Notes under the pieces: model-generated
The model's input: the letters and a program-made list of their open reading frames with translations, nothing else
The model's database searches: none
What the model was told of the DNA's origin: nothing
Program-made: the position numbers and the translations under genes
From: VGSG01 sp040756375
GTDB lineage: Bacteria > Desulfobacterota > Desulfomonilia > Desulfomonilales > Desulfomonilaceae
DNA length: 64,000 bases
NCBI GenBank assembly: GCA_040756375.1
Contig: JBFLZC010000008.1
Span: forward strand, 1 to 64,000
Reading direction: 5' to 3'
Part shown: positions 34,349 to 41,641 of the stretch, piece after piece
How positions within the stretch are numbered: position 1 is the first letter of the stretch
Layout: every line of letters starts with the position of its first letter

Positions 34349-35866
34349 TCACGTAACGGGTATCTTCTTCCCCTTGGATTTCTCGTCGTCTTTCTCTGCT
34401 TCACACGCCTGCTTATCCTTAAGTTTCAGGGTCTCTTTCACGAGATCTTTCTCGTACTCAAAATCGCAGATCCGTTGAATCATGATCTTCTGAGCCATTA
34501 CGGGACCTGCGCCGTGCCAGGTTCCCACTCCGTGTTGGCCTGCAGTCCAGTTCTGTAGGTGCTTGTGAACCTTGAGGATGTTTTCCGTGGGTTCATCGGA
34601 ACCGAAGCTGTAGAACTCCTCCACATAGGCCTTGGTTTCCGGGTTTTTCAGTTCCTTGAGCGAAGGCATGGTCACAACCAGCCCCCCGCCGATATCACCC
34701 GCGAGGGCCATGGTGCGCCAGAAGGCATTGCAGATGTTGAGCTTGGCCACATTGCCCATAAGCTCATCGGGTAGGAACACCCCACTTCCGGGCGGGTCTT
34801 CTTGGCCCATCTGAGCCGCGGCCAACCCACATGCGCGACCGGTTTCTCGTAGCACAACCATTTCAGTAAGCTGTTCATTGATATGCTGGACCTTCTGCAG
34901 ACCCTTGTATTCCTGCACGAGCTTGCACGCGCCGATTACTTGATTCATGAAGCCCACCTTGCAGGTTCCGCCGCACGTCATCCTGTGGGTCCTGGCGAAG
35001 CGCGCCACCAGCAGCCCTGAATACTTGTGTTCGCCGCAGTGGAAGACCCGTTCCCACGGGACGAATACGTTGTCGAACACGACCATTGAGGTCTCTCTCT
35101 GTCCGAAGAGGGGATTGCCCAGCTCATAGATGTCATCTGCCTGGTCTCGCTCGGCAGAGTAGGGCGAATACTGGCAAATGTACGTGATGCCCTCCGTATC
35201 GGATGGCACAGCAAAGGCCACCGCGTAGTCAGCTTCGTCTTGTGAATGCGCGGACTGAGGAAGCACCACTAACTCGTGGCTTGCAAACGCGCCGCTAATG
35301 TTGATTTTCGCGCCTCGCACCACCATACCGTCCTTGGTGCGATCCACAACCTTCAGGGAGAGAAACGGGTCAGGCCAATCAAGGGCCTTTTTCTGTCTGT
35401 TGCCGCGAGGTTCGGTGAGCGCGCCGGCAACGGAGAGGTCCTTGCGTTGGACCATCTTGAGGTATTCGAGGAAACGAGGATGGTATTCCGTGCCGACTTC
35501 CTTGTCCATCTGCCATGTGGTTGCCGCGAGAGAATGGAACGCGTCATATCCAACACAACGATAGATGCAGGTCCCAAGATGCTCCGAGGTAAACGTGCCC
35601 GCCAGCGCCTTGGCTACCAGATCTTCTATGCTCCGGCTCACGTACGTGTACCGGTTGACCTTCTCGTCGATCAAGGGCGAATGGCAGGTCATGATCTGCT
35701 CGTACCGTGGATCCATTGCCCAGGCGTAACTGGCCTTGTTCGATTCGACTACGGTCCGCGTGTTCTTGTTTTCGAGCACGCTTTCGACCTTCTTGCCGTT
35801 CATGAACACCCTGGGCTTCAAATTCTTCAAGCTGGCTTCGAATTCCTCGGGCGTCATTAGAGCCAT
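34349..35866 (-). CDS. 4-Hydroxybutyryl-CoA dehydratase-type flavo-iron-sulfur enzyme
   Basis: A 505-residue member of the 4-hydroxyphenylacetate 3-hydroxylase/AbfD family. AbfD dehydrates 4-hydroxybutyryl-CoA to crotonyl-CoA and isomerises vinylacetyl-CoA, using FAD and a [4Fe-4S] cluster. Its cluster ligands in Clostridium aminobutyricum are C99, C103, H292 and C299 (from memory). Here CIYRC gives C100 and C104, and the second site reads THRMTCGGTCKVG with H294, C298 and C302, so one Cys spacing differs. This favours the Fe-S dehydratase branch over the oxygen-dependent hydroxylases. The C-terminus ends in a charged tail (CEAEKDDEKSKGKK). GGAGAAAA precedes the ATG. The product crotonyl-CoA would enter the beta-oxidation enzymes encoded at 14.5-20 kb. 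Confidence 0.88.
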   Translation of the reverse strand: MALMTPEEFEASLKNLKPRVFMNGKKVESVLENKNTRTVVESNKASYAWAMDPRYEQIMTCHSPLIDEKVNRYTYVSRSIEDLVAKALAGTFTSEHLGTCIYRCVGYDAFHSLAATTWQMDKEVGTEYHPRFLEYLKMVQRKDLSVAGALTEPRGNRQKKALDWPDPFLSLKVVDRTKDGMVVRGAKINISGAFASHELVVLPQSAHSQDEADYAVAFAVPSDTEGITYICQYSPYSAERDQADDIYELGNPLFGQRETSMVVFDNVFVPWERVFHCGEHKYSGLLVARFARTHRMTCGGTCKVGFMNQVIGACKLVQEYKGLQKVQHINEQLTEMVVLRETGRACGLAAAQMGQEDPPGSGVFLPDELMGNVAKLNICNAFWRTMALAGDIGGGLVVTMPSLKELKNPETKAYVEEFYSFGSDEPTENILKVHKHLQNWTAGQHGVGTWHGAGPVMAQKIMIQRICDFEYEKDLVKETLKLKDKQACEAEKDDEKSKGKKIPVT

Positions 35867-35898
35867 GACTTTTCTCCTGTCGCTCGGTGAATTTGGAG

Positions 35899-36726
35899 TT
35901 ACAATCGTCCCGCGACGCGAGCATCGGGGGCATCTTCGGTTGCAGTTGCGTTGGCGCTTTCCGTAGAGGCTGGGGCAGATGGGCCGAACCTGAAAGCAAG
36001 GACGAGGGCATCCACGGCAGCAGCTTTGGCTCGTTTGAGTGTTAGGGCTGCTTCCGCAATGGTTGCGCCGGTGGTTGCCACATCGTCAACAAGAAGTACG
36101 CGCCTGCCCCGGATCCGATGCGGTCTCGACACTCCAAAGGAGTTCCGTATATTCGCGACCCTTTCCGATCTGGGGAGCCCCACTTGTGGATGAGTTTCCT
36201 TCACTTTGCGTAGGTGAGTCAAGTCCACGGGTATGCCTGTATGGGCTGAAAGGGCTTTGGCCAGGATTGCAGACTGGTTGAAACCTCTGATGAGCAGGCG
36301 CCGCTTCGAGATTGGAATCGGAATAATCAGATCGAATTGATTGGGCGAGAAGTGCCTGTGGAAAGCTTCCATAAGAATGCCGGACAGGGCTCTGGAAATC
36401 GAAAGCATTTGGTAGTACTTGAATCTTACCAAAGCCCTGCGTAACTCGCCGTCGTACTGCACGCTGAAGCGAGCCCTTTCGTAGGGGGGTGGGTCAACCA
36501 AACAGCGTCCGCACATGTCTGTCGTGCCGCTGTTCAGGCCGGGGAACGACAGGCCGCACCGCTGACACAACGGAGGCTCAATAGGCCGTACCGAATCCGA
36601 GCATGTATGGCAGATGCCTCGAGGGGAGGTGGCGTCTGTGGCGGCTTGACCGCAGAATGCGCACGAGGGAGGAAAGAAGAGGTCGCAGACTGCGTCTTTC
36701 AGAGCTGACAGTTCTCCGTGGAACAC
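35899..36726 (-). CDS. ComF-family phosphoribosyltransferase-like protein
   Basis: A 275-residue protein with the double-zinc-ribbon N-terminus of ComF (CAFCGQ, CHTC, CQRCG, CGRC) and a PRTase domain whose PRPP loop reads RVLLVDDVATTGATIAEAA. The RGFNQSAILAKAL segment is also typical. ComF supports DNA uptake in competent bacteria, but homologues are widespread and their reaction is uncertain. The C-terminal 25 residues (SAPASTESANATATEDAP) are low-complexity and not part of the family. The start is GTG with GGAG 8 nt upstream. Confidence 0.92.
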   Translation of the reverse strand: MFHGELSALKDAVCDLFFPPSCAFCGQAATDATSPRGICHTCSDSVRPIEPPLCQRCGLSFPGLNSGTTDMCGRCLVDPPPYERARFSVQYDGELRRALVRFKYYQMLSISRALSGILMEAFHRHFSPNQFDLIIPIPISKRRLLIRGFNQSAILAKALSAHTGIPVDLTHLRKVKETHPQVGLPRSERVANIRNSFGVSRPHRIRGRRVLLVDDVATTGATIAEAALTLKRAKAAAVDALVLAFRFGPSAPASTESANATATEDAPDARVAGRL

Positions 36727-36909
36727 GGTGCGAGCTCCAGGCCCGTAGCGGGCTTACCTGGCCCAAGGAGGAAAAGATCGCTTTACCAGCGACGCGTGCA
36801 CCTGTTTGGACAGTGCGGCGGTCTCGTTAGCTCTCGGTTATTGTCAACAGGAGTATTCCCATACGAGAATACGTAGCATATAACTCCTCTGCAGGAGGTT
36901 CAACACGAA

Positions 36910-37701
36910 TTGACTTCACTCATAACTCTCACTACGGATTTCGGCACAAGAGACGGCTATGTGGCCCAGATGAAAGGCGTGATCTACACGATCAACCCGA
37001 ACGTCACTGTGGTCGACGTTGCGCATGATATCCAGCCGTTCAACATAGTGGAAGGCGCTCTGGTCTTGAAAGGCCTCGCTCGATACTATCCTGAAGGAAC
37101 CATACATGTGGCTGTAGTGGATCCAGGAGTTGGGAGTACGCGCAGAGGCCTCGCGCTCAGATGCGGCGAACGCACATATCTCGGGCCCGATAACGGCTTG
37201 TTTTCTCTGCTCATGTTAGCTGCGGGCGCGTGCCAAGTACGGGAGATTCGCAATCGTGACTACATGCGTCCCAATCCTCATCCAACATTTCACGGCAGAG
37301 ACGTCTTCGCTCCGGTTGCTGCGCATCTATCCGCGGGTGTCCCCTTCGAGGGGCTCGGCCCTGAAGTGGATGATCCGGTGGTGCTCGATCTACCGGAACC
37401 GGTTCGCACGGATCGGGGTATCAACGGCGAGATCGTCCACGTGGATCGATTTGGGAATCTTACCACCAATATAAGTGCGTCCATGCTCAACAAACCTTTC
37501 GCTCATCTTCGCGCGGGGACCGTGTACATCCGGCAGCTTAGCACCTATTTCGGCGAAGTCGGTGAAGGGCGGCCGCTGGCGCTGATCAACAGCTTTGGTT
37601 ACCTGGAAATCTCCGTGAACCGTCGAAACGCCTCAGAGGTGCTGGGAATCGGCCGCGGGGATAAAGTCCGGCTCCGATGGGGACAGGAGGAAACGCGCTG
37701 A
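36910..37701 (+). CDS. S-adenosyl-L-methionine hydrolase (DUF62/SAM hydroxide adenosyltransferase)
   Basis: A 263-residue protein of the fluorinase/chlorinase/SAM-hydrolase family that splits SAM to adenosine and methionine. ITLTTDFGTRDGYVAQMKGVI contains the key DFG and Asp. VVDPGVGSTRR, YLGPDNGLFS and FHGRDVFAPVAAHLS follow. The Asp-Arg-His activating set of hydrolases is consistent with the FHGRD site. The fluorinase-specific loop is absent, so halogenation is unlikely. The start is TTG at 36910 behind GCAGGAGG. It is monocistronic. Confidence 0.92.
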   Translation: MTSLITLTTDFGTRDGYVAQMKGVIYTINPNVTVVDVAHDIQPFNIVEGALVLKGLARYYPEGTIHVAVVDPGVGSTRRGLALRCGERTYLGPDNGLFSLLMLAAGACQVREIRNRDYMRPNPHPTFHGRDVFAPVAAHLSAGVPFEGLGPEVDDPVVLDLPEPVRTDRGINGEIVHVDRFGNLTTNISASMLNKPFAHLRAGTVYIRQLSTYFGEVGEGRPLALINSFGYLEISVNRRNASEVLGIGRGDKVRLRWGQEETR

Positions 37702-37798
37702 AGAGAAGCTTCATCGTGACAGAAGAGCCCCCCGTACCAGTTATTTGTGCAGAATTCTGAATCGAGGCCTAATCCTCCAGCAACACGCGACTAAGCGG

Positions 37799-38165
37799 CG
37801 TCATTCCCGCGTAGGCGGGAATCCACAAGGGGCTTTGACGTGGCTGACAAGCAGTTCTGTGTCTATATCCTGGCGAGTCAGCCCAACGGCACATTATATA
37901 CGGGAGTGACATCTAACCTGGTGCAACGGATTTGGCAACACAGACAGAATTTGGTGGATGGGTTCACCAAGAAGTACCGTGTCAAGGAACTTGTGTACTT
38001 CGAGGTTCACGATACGGCTGAAAGCGCAATTACAGGGGAAAAGCAGATCAAGAAGTGGAGAAGGGCGTGGAAAGTAAGATTGATAGAGGAAAGCAACCCT
38101 GACTGGAAGGATCTATATGATGTCATCGTCTCTTAAACTGGATTCCCGCCTTCGCGGGAATGACG
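37799..38165 (+). mobile_element. GIY-YIG gene bounded by inverted palindromic repeats
   Basis: A 27-bp repeat at 37799-37825 (starting CGTCATTCCCGC and ending GGCGGGAATCCA) is repeated in inverted orientation at 38139-38165 with a single mismatch. Each copy is itself a hairpin (ATTCCCGC/GCGGGAAT). Between them lies only the GIY-YIG ORF, starting 15 nt inside the left end and stopping 2 nt before the right end. The whole 367-bp unit therefore looks like a compact element with a nuclease gene and palindromic ends. Target-site duplication is not evident. No other copy of the repeat was noticed in the window. Confidence 0.6.
37840..38136 (+). CDS. Single-domain GIY-YIG nuclease
   Basis: A 98-residue protein consisting only of a GIY-YIG domain (UvrC N-terminal/YhbQ type). 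The catalytic core is visible: CVYILASQPNGTLYTGVTSNL provides the two Tyr motifs (in GIY/YIG positions YIL and YTG), with Arg in VQRIWQHR. Downstream, the metal-binding Glu falls in AITGEKQIKKWRR. The start is GTG with AAGGGG 7 nt upstream. The gene sits exactly between inverted palindromic repeats. Such small GIY-YIG proteins are often found beside repeats of this kind; a role in their mobility is inference. Confidence 0.88.
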   Translation: MADKQFCVYILASQPNGTLYTGVTSNLVQRIWQHRQNLVDGFTKKYRVKELVYFEVHDTAESAITGEKQIKKWRRAWKVRLIEESNPDWKDLYDVIVS

Positions 38166-38265
38166 GGAGAGCATTGATCCTCTCGCCAGATATCCACTTT
38201 CGGAGATACGACGAAAAGGCATTGGGAGCTGAGCTCGATGTCCCCTAGATTCAATTGAAATAGAC

Positions 38266-39468
38266 ATGCCACGACTCCTCGTCCTCACCACTTCATACCC
38301 GGCCAACGAAGCTGACCCACTCAGCGCATTCATTGCCAGGCTTCTCGTGGCGTTGGACAAAAGAGGTTATAGGGCAACAGTCGTCGCGCCATCTGACGGC
38401 ACATTCTTCGGAAAGCAAACGCTTTTCGGCATCGAGACTCTCCGTTTCGGTTACTTTTGGCCCAGATCTTTGCTCCGCCTCACGCGCGGGGCTGGGGGTA
38501 TTCCGGAAACGCTGAACCAGAGTTGGTTGGCGAGGGCGCAGCTCGTGCCTATGATGGCGGTTTTCCTGCTGGTTTCCCTCGGACGCGCACGGGGCTGTGA
38601 CGTCATCTATGCCAACTGGCTGGGCGCAGGGCTGATCGGCGCGATTGTCAATCTTCTTACCGGAAAGCCGCTCGTGGTCTCCTTCCGTGGCGATGACGGG
38701 TACCTCGCACGTGATCGTTGGCTTTGGCGCCTCCTCACTAAGTGGGTGTCAGCGCGTGCGGCAGCGATAGCTCCGGTGAGTGAAGAGATCGGAGCTATCC
38801 TTGTAGATTTGGGCATCTCTGGCGACAAGATCCACCTGCCCCGCTTCGGCGTGGACACAGAGATGTTCCATCCCGCGAATAACGATGACCGTAAGACCGG
38901 CACTCGATTACTCTTTGTGGGCAGTCTCATTCCTAAGAAGGGTGTGCAGGATCTGCTGGCCGCGCTGGCGCATTTTTCTTTAAATCACATATCGCTCGAT
39001 GTGGTGGGAGACGGATTCCACAGAGCCGAGCTAGAAGCAACTGCAAGACGCCTTGGACTCGTGGACAGAGTTCAATGGCTGGGAATGCGTCCACCGGAAG
39101 AAGTGGCGGAACTGATGCGCCAAGCGGATATCCTCTGTTTGCCCAGCTACACTGAAGGAAAGCCCAACGTGGTGCGTGAAGCCATGGCTTCAAGCTTGGC
39201 GGTTATTGCAAGCCGCGTGGGCGGCATCCCTGAAATGGTCAAGGACCGCGAAACCGCGCTGCTCCACGAGCCCGGCAATGTGGAAGACCTTCGTAGATGC
39301 CTGTCGGAGCTGGTGCAAGATGAGGGTGTACGGAAAAGGATGGCCGCCGCGGGATATGAGTCAATTATTCGGTCAGGTATTACGTGGGAAACCACGGCCG
39401 ACGATTTCGACCGCATATTCGAGGACATCCTCAAGCTGCGTTCGGATGTTAGCCAGCCCCAATCGTGA
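38266..39468 (+). CDS. Glycosyltransferase family 4
   Basis: A 400-residue GT-B retaining glycosyltransferase. The N-terminal acceptor domain starts LLVLTTSYPANEADPLSAFI, and includes DVIYANWLGAGLIG. The donor domain begins near residue 220 (RLLFVGSLIPKKGVQDLLAAL) and carries the EX7E motif region CLPSYTEGKPNVVREAMASSLAVIAS. The substrate is unknown; family 4 enzymes act on polysaccharide or glycolipid synthesis. It is isolated, with no sugar-nucleotide genes nearby. Confidence 0.92.
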   Translation: MPRLLVLTTSYPANEADPLSAFIARLLVALDKRGYRATVVAPSDGTFFGKQTLFGIETLRFGYFWPRSLLRLTRGAGGIPETLNQSWLARAQLVPMMAVFLLVSLGRARGCDVIYANWLGAGLIGAIVNLLTGKPLVVSFRGDDGYLARDRWLWRLLTKWVSARAAAIAPVSEEIGAILVDLGISGDKIHLPRFGVDTEMFHPANNDDRKTGTRLLFVGSLIPKKGVQDLLAALAHFSLNHISLDVVGDGFHRAELEATARRLGLVDRVQWLGMRPPEEVAELMRQADILCLPSYTEGKPNVVREAMASSLAVIASRVGGIPEMVKDRETALLHEPGNVEDLRRCLSELVQDEGVRKRMAAAGYESIIRSGITWETTADDFDRIFEDILKLRSDVSQPQS

Positions 39469-39506
39469 GTAATTCGGCCGGAAAGCCGGGATCTTGGAAC
39501 CGGCTT

Positions 39507-39600
39507 CGGTGGGACAGGCGTCCCGCCTGTCTATTACGGCCAAAGTCCATGTTCCCAAGCCGTGACAGGCAATCCCGCGTTTCGCGGGACTGTCCCACCG
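39507..39600. repeat. Inverted-end repeat with CGGTGGGACAG ends
   Basis: CGGTGGGACAG (39507-39517) and CTGTCCCACCG (39590-39600) are perfect 11-bp inverted repeats. The interior holds two more stems, GACAGGCG/CGCCTGTC and CCCGCG/CGCGGG. It occupies most of the gap before hicB. Confidence 0.5.
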
Positions 39601-39623
39601 GAGCTTTCGGATGCAATGGCACA

Positions 39624-39639
39624 AGCACAGGTCTGTGCT
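39624..39639. promoter_or_regulatory. Palindromic operator candidate upstream of hicB
   Basis: AGCACAG and CTGTGCT are perfect 7-nt arms around GT, directly ahead of a TACAAT-like -10 box (39639-39644). HicB antitoxins usually repress their own promoter by binding such a palindrome. Confidence 0.4.
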
Positions 39640-39691
39640 ACAATAACATTAGACGCGGGCAGCGAAGCATCCTTAACCAGGAGATCTGCCG

Positions 39692-39940
39692 ATGGAAAGA
39701 TCGTTCAGCGTAATTGTGGAGCGTGACGAAGAAGGGTTCTACGTTGCCTCAGTTCCGGAGCTTCGGGCCTGCCATACCCAGGCGCAGTCTCTGGACGCTC
39801 TTATGGATCGAATCAAGGAAGCCATTGAGTTGTGTCTGGAAGAGCAAGGGCCGGCGATTCCGCGCACCACGTTTGTAGGAGTGCAGCGCGTCACGGTGCA
39901 GCTACGAGCAGACTGCCACGCATTGATGGCCCCACTCTGA
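39692..39940 (+). CDS. HicB-family antitoxin, probably orphan
   Basis: An 82-residue HicB protein with the partial RNase H-fold signature FSVIVERDEEGFYVASVPELRACHTQAQSL split at its usual places and the IKEAIELCLEE helix. AGGAGAT precedes the ATG. There is no added DNA-binding domain at the C-terminus. The toxin gene hicA normally lies next to it. Immediately downstream only a broken trace is visible (see 39941). This antitoxin is therefore probably a leftover of a type II toxin-antitoxin pair or is redeployed as a regulator. Confidence 0.88.
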   Translation: MERSFSVIVERDEEGFYVASVPELRACHTQAQSLDALMDRIKEAIELCLEEQGPAIPRTTFVGVQRVTVQLRADCHALMAPL

Positions 39941-39996
39941 TTGCCGCGCTTGCCAATGCAGGGTTCTTGCGGGAACTGCTGCAAGCCTTTTCGTAA
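39941..39996 (+). pseudogene. Remnant of hicA toxin gene
   Basis: Directly after the hicB stop, TTG opens a frame coding MPRLP, the usual HicA N-terminus. In a different frame, 39970-39993 codes RELLQAFS, which matches the next HicA segment (GRELLQAL). A TAA then follows at 39994. The join therefore needs a frameshift, and the rest of the toxin, including the catalytic His, is missing. The assignment rests on about 13 residues, so confidence is limited. Confidence 0.4.
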
Positions 39997-40060
39997 TTTA
40001 TCGCCTCGCACAGGCCAGAGTCGAACGAAAGTCGGTTTTTGTATTTCTTGGAGGGCATTG

Positions 40061-40585
40061 ATGGAGGACAACACGGCCAACCTTCTGATTACCGGTCTTC
40101 TCACTGGAAGTTTTACTCTCCTGGCTACAGCTGCTACCAGTTGGTTCAATTTACACAATAGCAATCTCCAAAGGGGCGCTGACGAAAAGAAGCGAGTCCG
40201 CGAGAAAAAGGAGGATGCGTACCTCCAATGCCTAAAGCTTCTTTGGGAATCCAGGTGCAGAGCCTTTCAACATAACGGGAAGCATTACCTGGATGCTAAG
40301 GATTTCGCAGGGAGGATGCAGACAATTCAGCATGTTGAGCCTTGGATGATCTTCGCGGAGAACTATTCTAGCCAGAATTCATCAAAAGTAGCGATCCGGG
40401 GGACATGCCGGATTCTTAGAATAGTTGTGGATCTTCAGCATAGAAAGAGAAAGGAGAATTTCAAACTGGCCGGGGAAGAGGAGGAACGGGAGTGGGTAAT
40501 TGACTGCGGTATTCCGAAAGCGGTGGATAATGCTTTGGGGGTTGTTCGGGAGTGTTCAATTGTGGAATTGAAAGAGCGGGCTTAG
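40061..40585 (+). CDS. Hypothetical protein with one membrane helix and a charged helical body
   Basis: A 174-residue protein with an N-terminal hydrophobic helix (about 7-28) and a long basic/acidic helical segment (GADEKKRVREKKEDAYLQC), probably coiled-coil, in the cytoplasm. No family is recognised. The start at 40061 has a strong TTGGAGGG 8 nt upstream; the reading frame extends to 39941, but that part overlaps the hicA remnant. It lies between hicB and lexA. Its lower G+C than its neighbours hints at recent acquisition. Confidence 0.65.
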   Translation: MEDNTANLLITGLLTGSFTLLATAATSWFNLHNSNLQRGADEKKRVREKKEDAYLQCLKLLWESRCRAFQHNGKHYLDAKDFAGRMQTIQHVEPWMIFAENYSSQNSSKVAIRGTCRILRIVVDLQHRKRKENFKLAGEEEEREWVIDCGIPKAVDNALGVVRECSIVELKERA

Positions 40586-40638
40586 ATAGAATTTATAATC
40601 TAGGCATGTCAAGCGGACAAGACACTAATTTTTTTCTC

Positions 40639-40667
40639 TTGTCAGGAGAACATATGTTCTATATATT
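40639..40667 (+). promoter_or_regulatory. lexA promoter with overlapping LexA operator
   Basis: TTGTCA (40639-40644) and TATATT (40662-40667) are 17 nt apart. A perfect 14-bp palindrome AGAACATATGTTCT (40647-40660) fills the spacer. It matches the GAAC-N4-GTTC LexA box known from Gram-positive and some deltaproteobacterial LexA proteins, not the E. coli CTG-N10-CAG type. Binding there would block RNA polymerase, giving autorepression released by DNA damage. Confidence 0.8.
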
Positions 40668-40673
40668 AGAGAT

Positions 40674-41321
40674 ATGAGCATCACGGACAGACAAAAGGAA
40701 ATCGTGGAGTTCATCGGGACCTTCCAGAGCAGCCAGGGGTTCCCCCCTTCGGTGCGGGAAGTCTGTAGAGGCTTGGGGCTCGTCTCACCAGGGAGCCTGC
40801 ACAAGCATTTACGAGCCCTGGAAAAGGAAGGCTTCCTGGAAGGCGCTCCTGGTAAGAAGCGAGCCTGGAAACTTACCCAGGAAGGTTGGAGCCTCATCGG
40901 AGGCCAACGAACGCCGTCCATCCCGCTGATCGGACAAATTGCAGCAGGCACCCCGATTCTGGCGGAAGAAAACAGAGAGCACGAGCTCCCCATAGACCCT
41001 GCGCTCTTTGGATCTTCGGACGCGTTCGCGCTGCGTGTGCAGGGAGACTCGATGGAAGAAGCGAAAATCCTCCACGGAGACCTCGCGATCATTCAGCCAC
41101 AACCTGAAGCGGAAAACGGTCAGATCGTCGCGGTCCTAGTGGAAGGATTGGAGCCGGAAGCCACGCTCAAGATCTTTCGACGCCACAACGGGACAGTGGA
41201 GCTCCACGCGGCAAACAGGAATTACGAGCCGTTGATATTCACAGGAAAGGAACTGTCACGAATCAGAATTCTGGGAAAACTCATCGGCGTCATCCGCGTC
41301 CGCCCTGAGAAAGGGCCGTAA
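40674..41321 (+). CDS. lexA: LexA repressor
   Basis: A 215-residue SOS repressor. The N-terminal winged helix-turn-helix (3-68) is followed by the self-cleavage domain, with the scissile Ala91-Gly92 bond in QIAAGTPIL, catalytic Ser126 in GDSM and Lys166 in ATLKIF. RecA-stimulated cleavage should therefore be intact. The predicted transcription start (6-7 nt after the -10 box) falls on or next to the ATG, and no Shine-Dalgarno is present, so the mRNA is probably leaderless. The next gene, split dnaE2, is a usual SOS target. Confidence 0.96.
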   Translation: MSITDRQKEIVEFIGTFQSSQGFPPSVREVCRGLGLVSPGSLHKHLRALEKEGFLEGAPGKKRAWKLTQEGWSLIGGQRTPSIPLIGQIAAGTPILAEENREHELPIDPALFGSSDAFALRVQGDSMEEAKILHGDLAIIQPQPEAENGQIVAVLVEGLEPEATLKIFRRHNGTVELHAANRNYEPLIFTGKELSRIRILGKLIGVIRVRPEKGP

Positions 41322-41357
41322 GAGCGGTTTCAAAGCCAGTAGTTTTGGGAAGAATGG

Positions 41358-41393
41358 CCGGGGAGGCCCTTTTTGTAAAAAGGGCCTCCCCGG
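41358..41393. terminator. Very long perfect hairpin after lexA
   Basis: Arms of 17 nt (41358-41374 and 41377-41393) beginning CCGGGGAGGCCC are perfectly complementary around a 2-nt loop, with T5/A5 at the apex. The flanks AGTTTTGGG and CCCCAAAACT extend it imperfectly. No U-tract follows on either strand, so it may be a bidirectional transcription barrier or a dispersed REP-like element. Confidence 0.45.
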
Positions 41394-41476
41394 ACCCCTC
41401 CCCAAAAACTTCTGCCCTTTGCAAACGTTTCCAGCGCGTGCGTGTAATCATTCGGTTACGGGGAGTTACCGCTCTC

Positions 41477-41523
41477 TGTCATTGCAAGGACTCCGGACTC
41501 GATCCGGGGGACGAAGCAATCTC
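41477..41523. repeat. Half-copy of the TGTCATTGCGAGG element
   Basis: This stretch starts TGTCATTGCAAGG and ends GACGAAGCAATC. It closely matches the reverse complement of the right half of the element at 27023-27151 (through CTCCGGACT and GATCCGG). It lies in the lexA-dnaE2 gap. The rest of 41322-41641 contains no gene and no LexA box that I can see. Confidence 0.6.
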
Positions 41524-41641
41524 AGTCGTTTGCCGCTGTTAACTGAATCCTTGCGCTTACGTGAGGCGGCACATTGCGTCCGGGCGGTCGGCTACTCATC
41601 GTATTGTAACCAAGAGGGTCACTGGAAGTCGTGAGAAGCAG

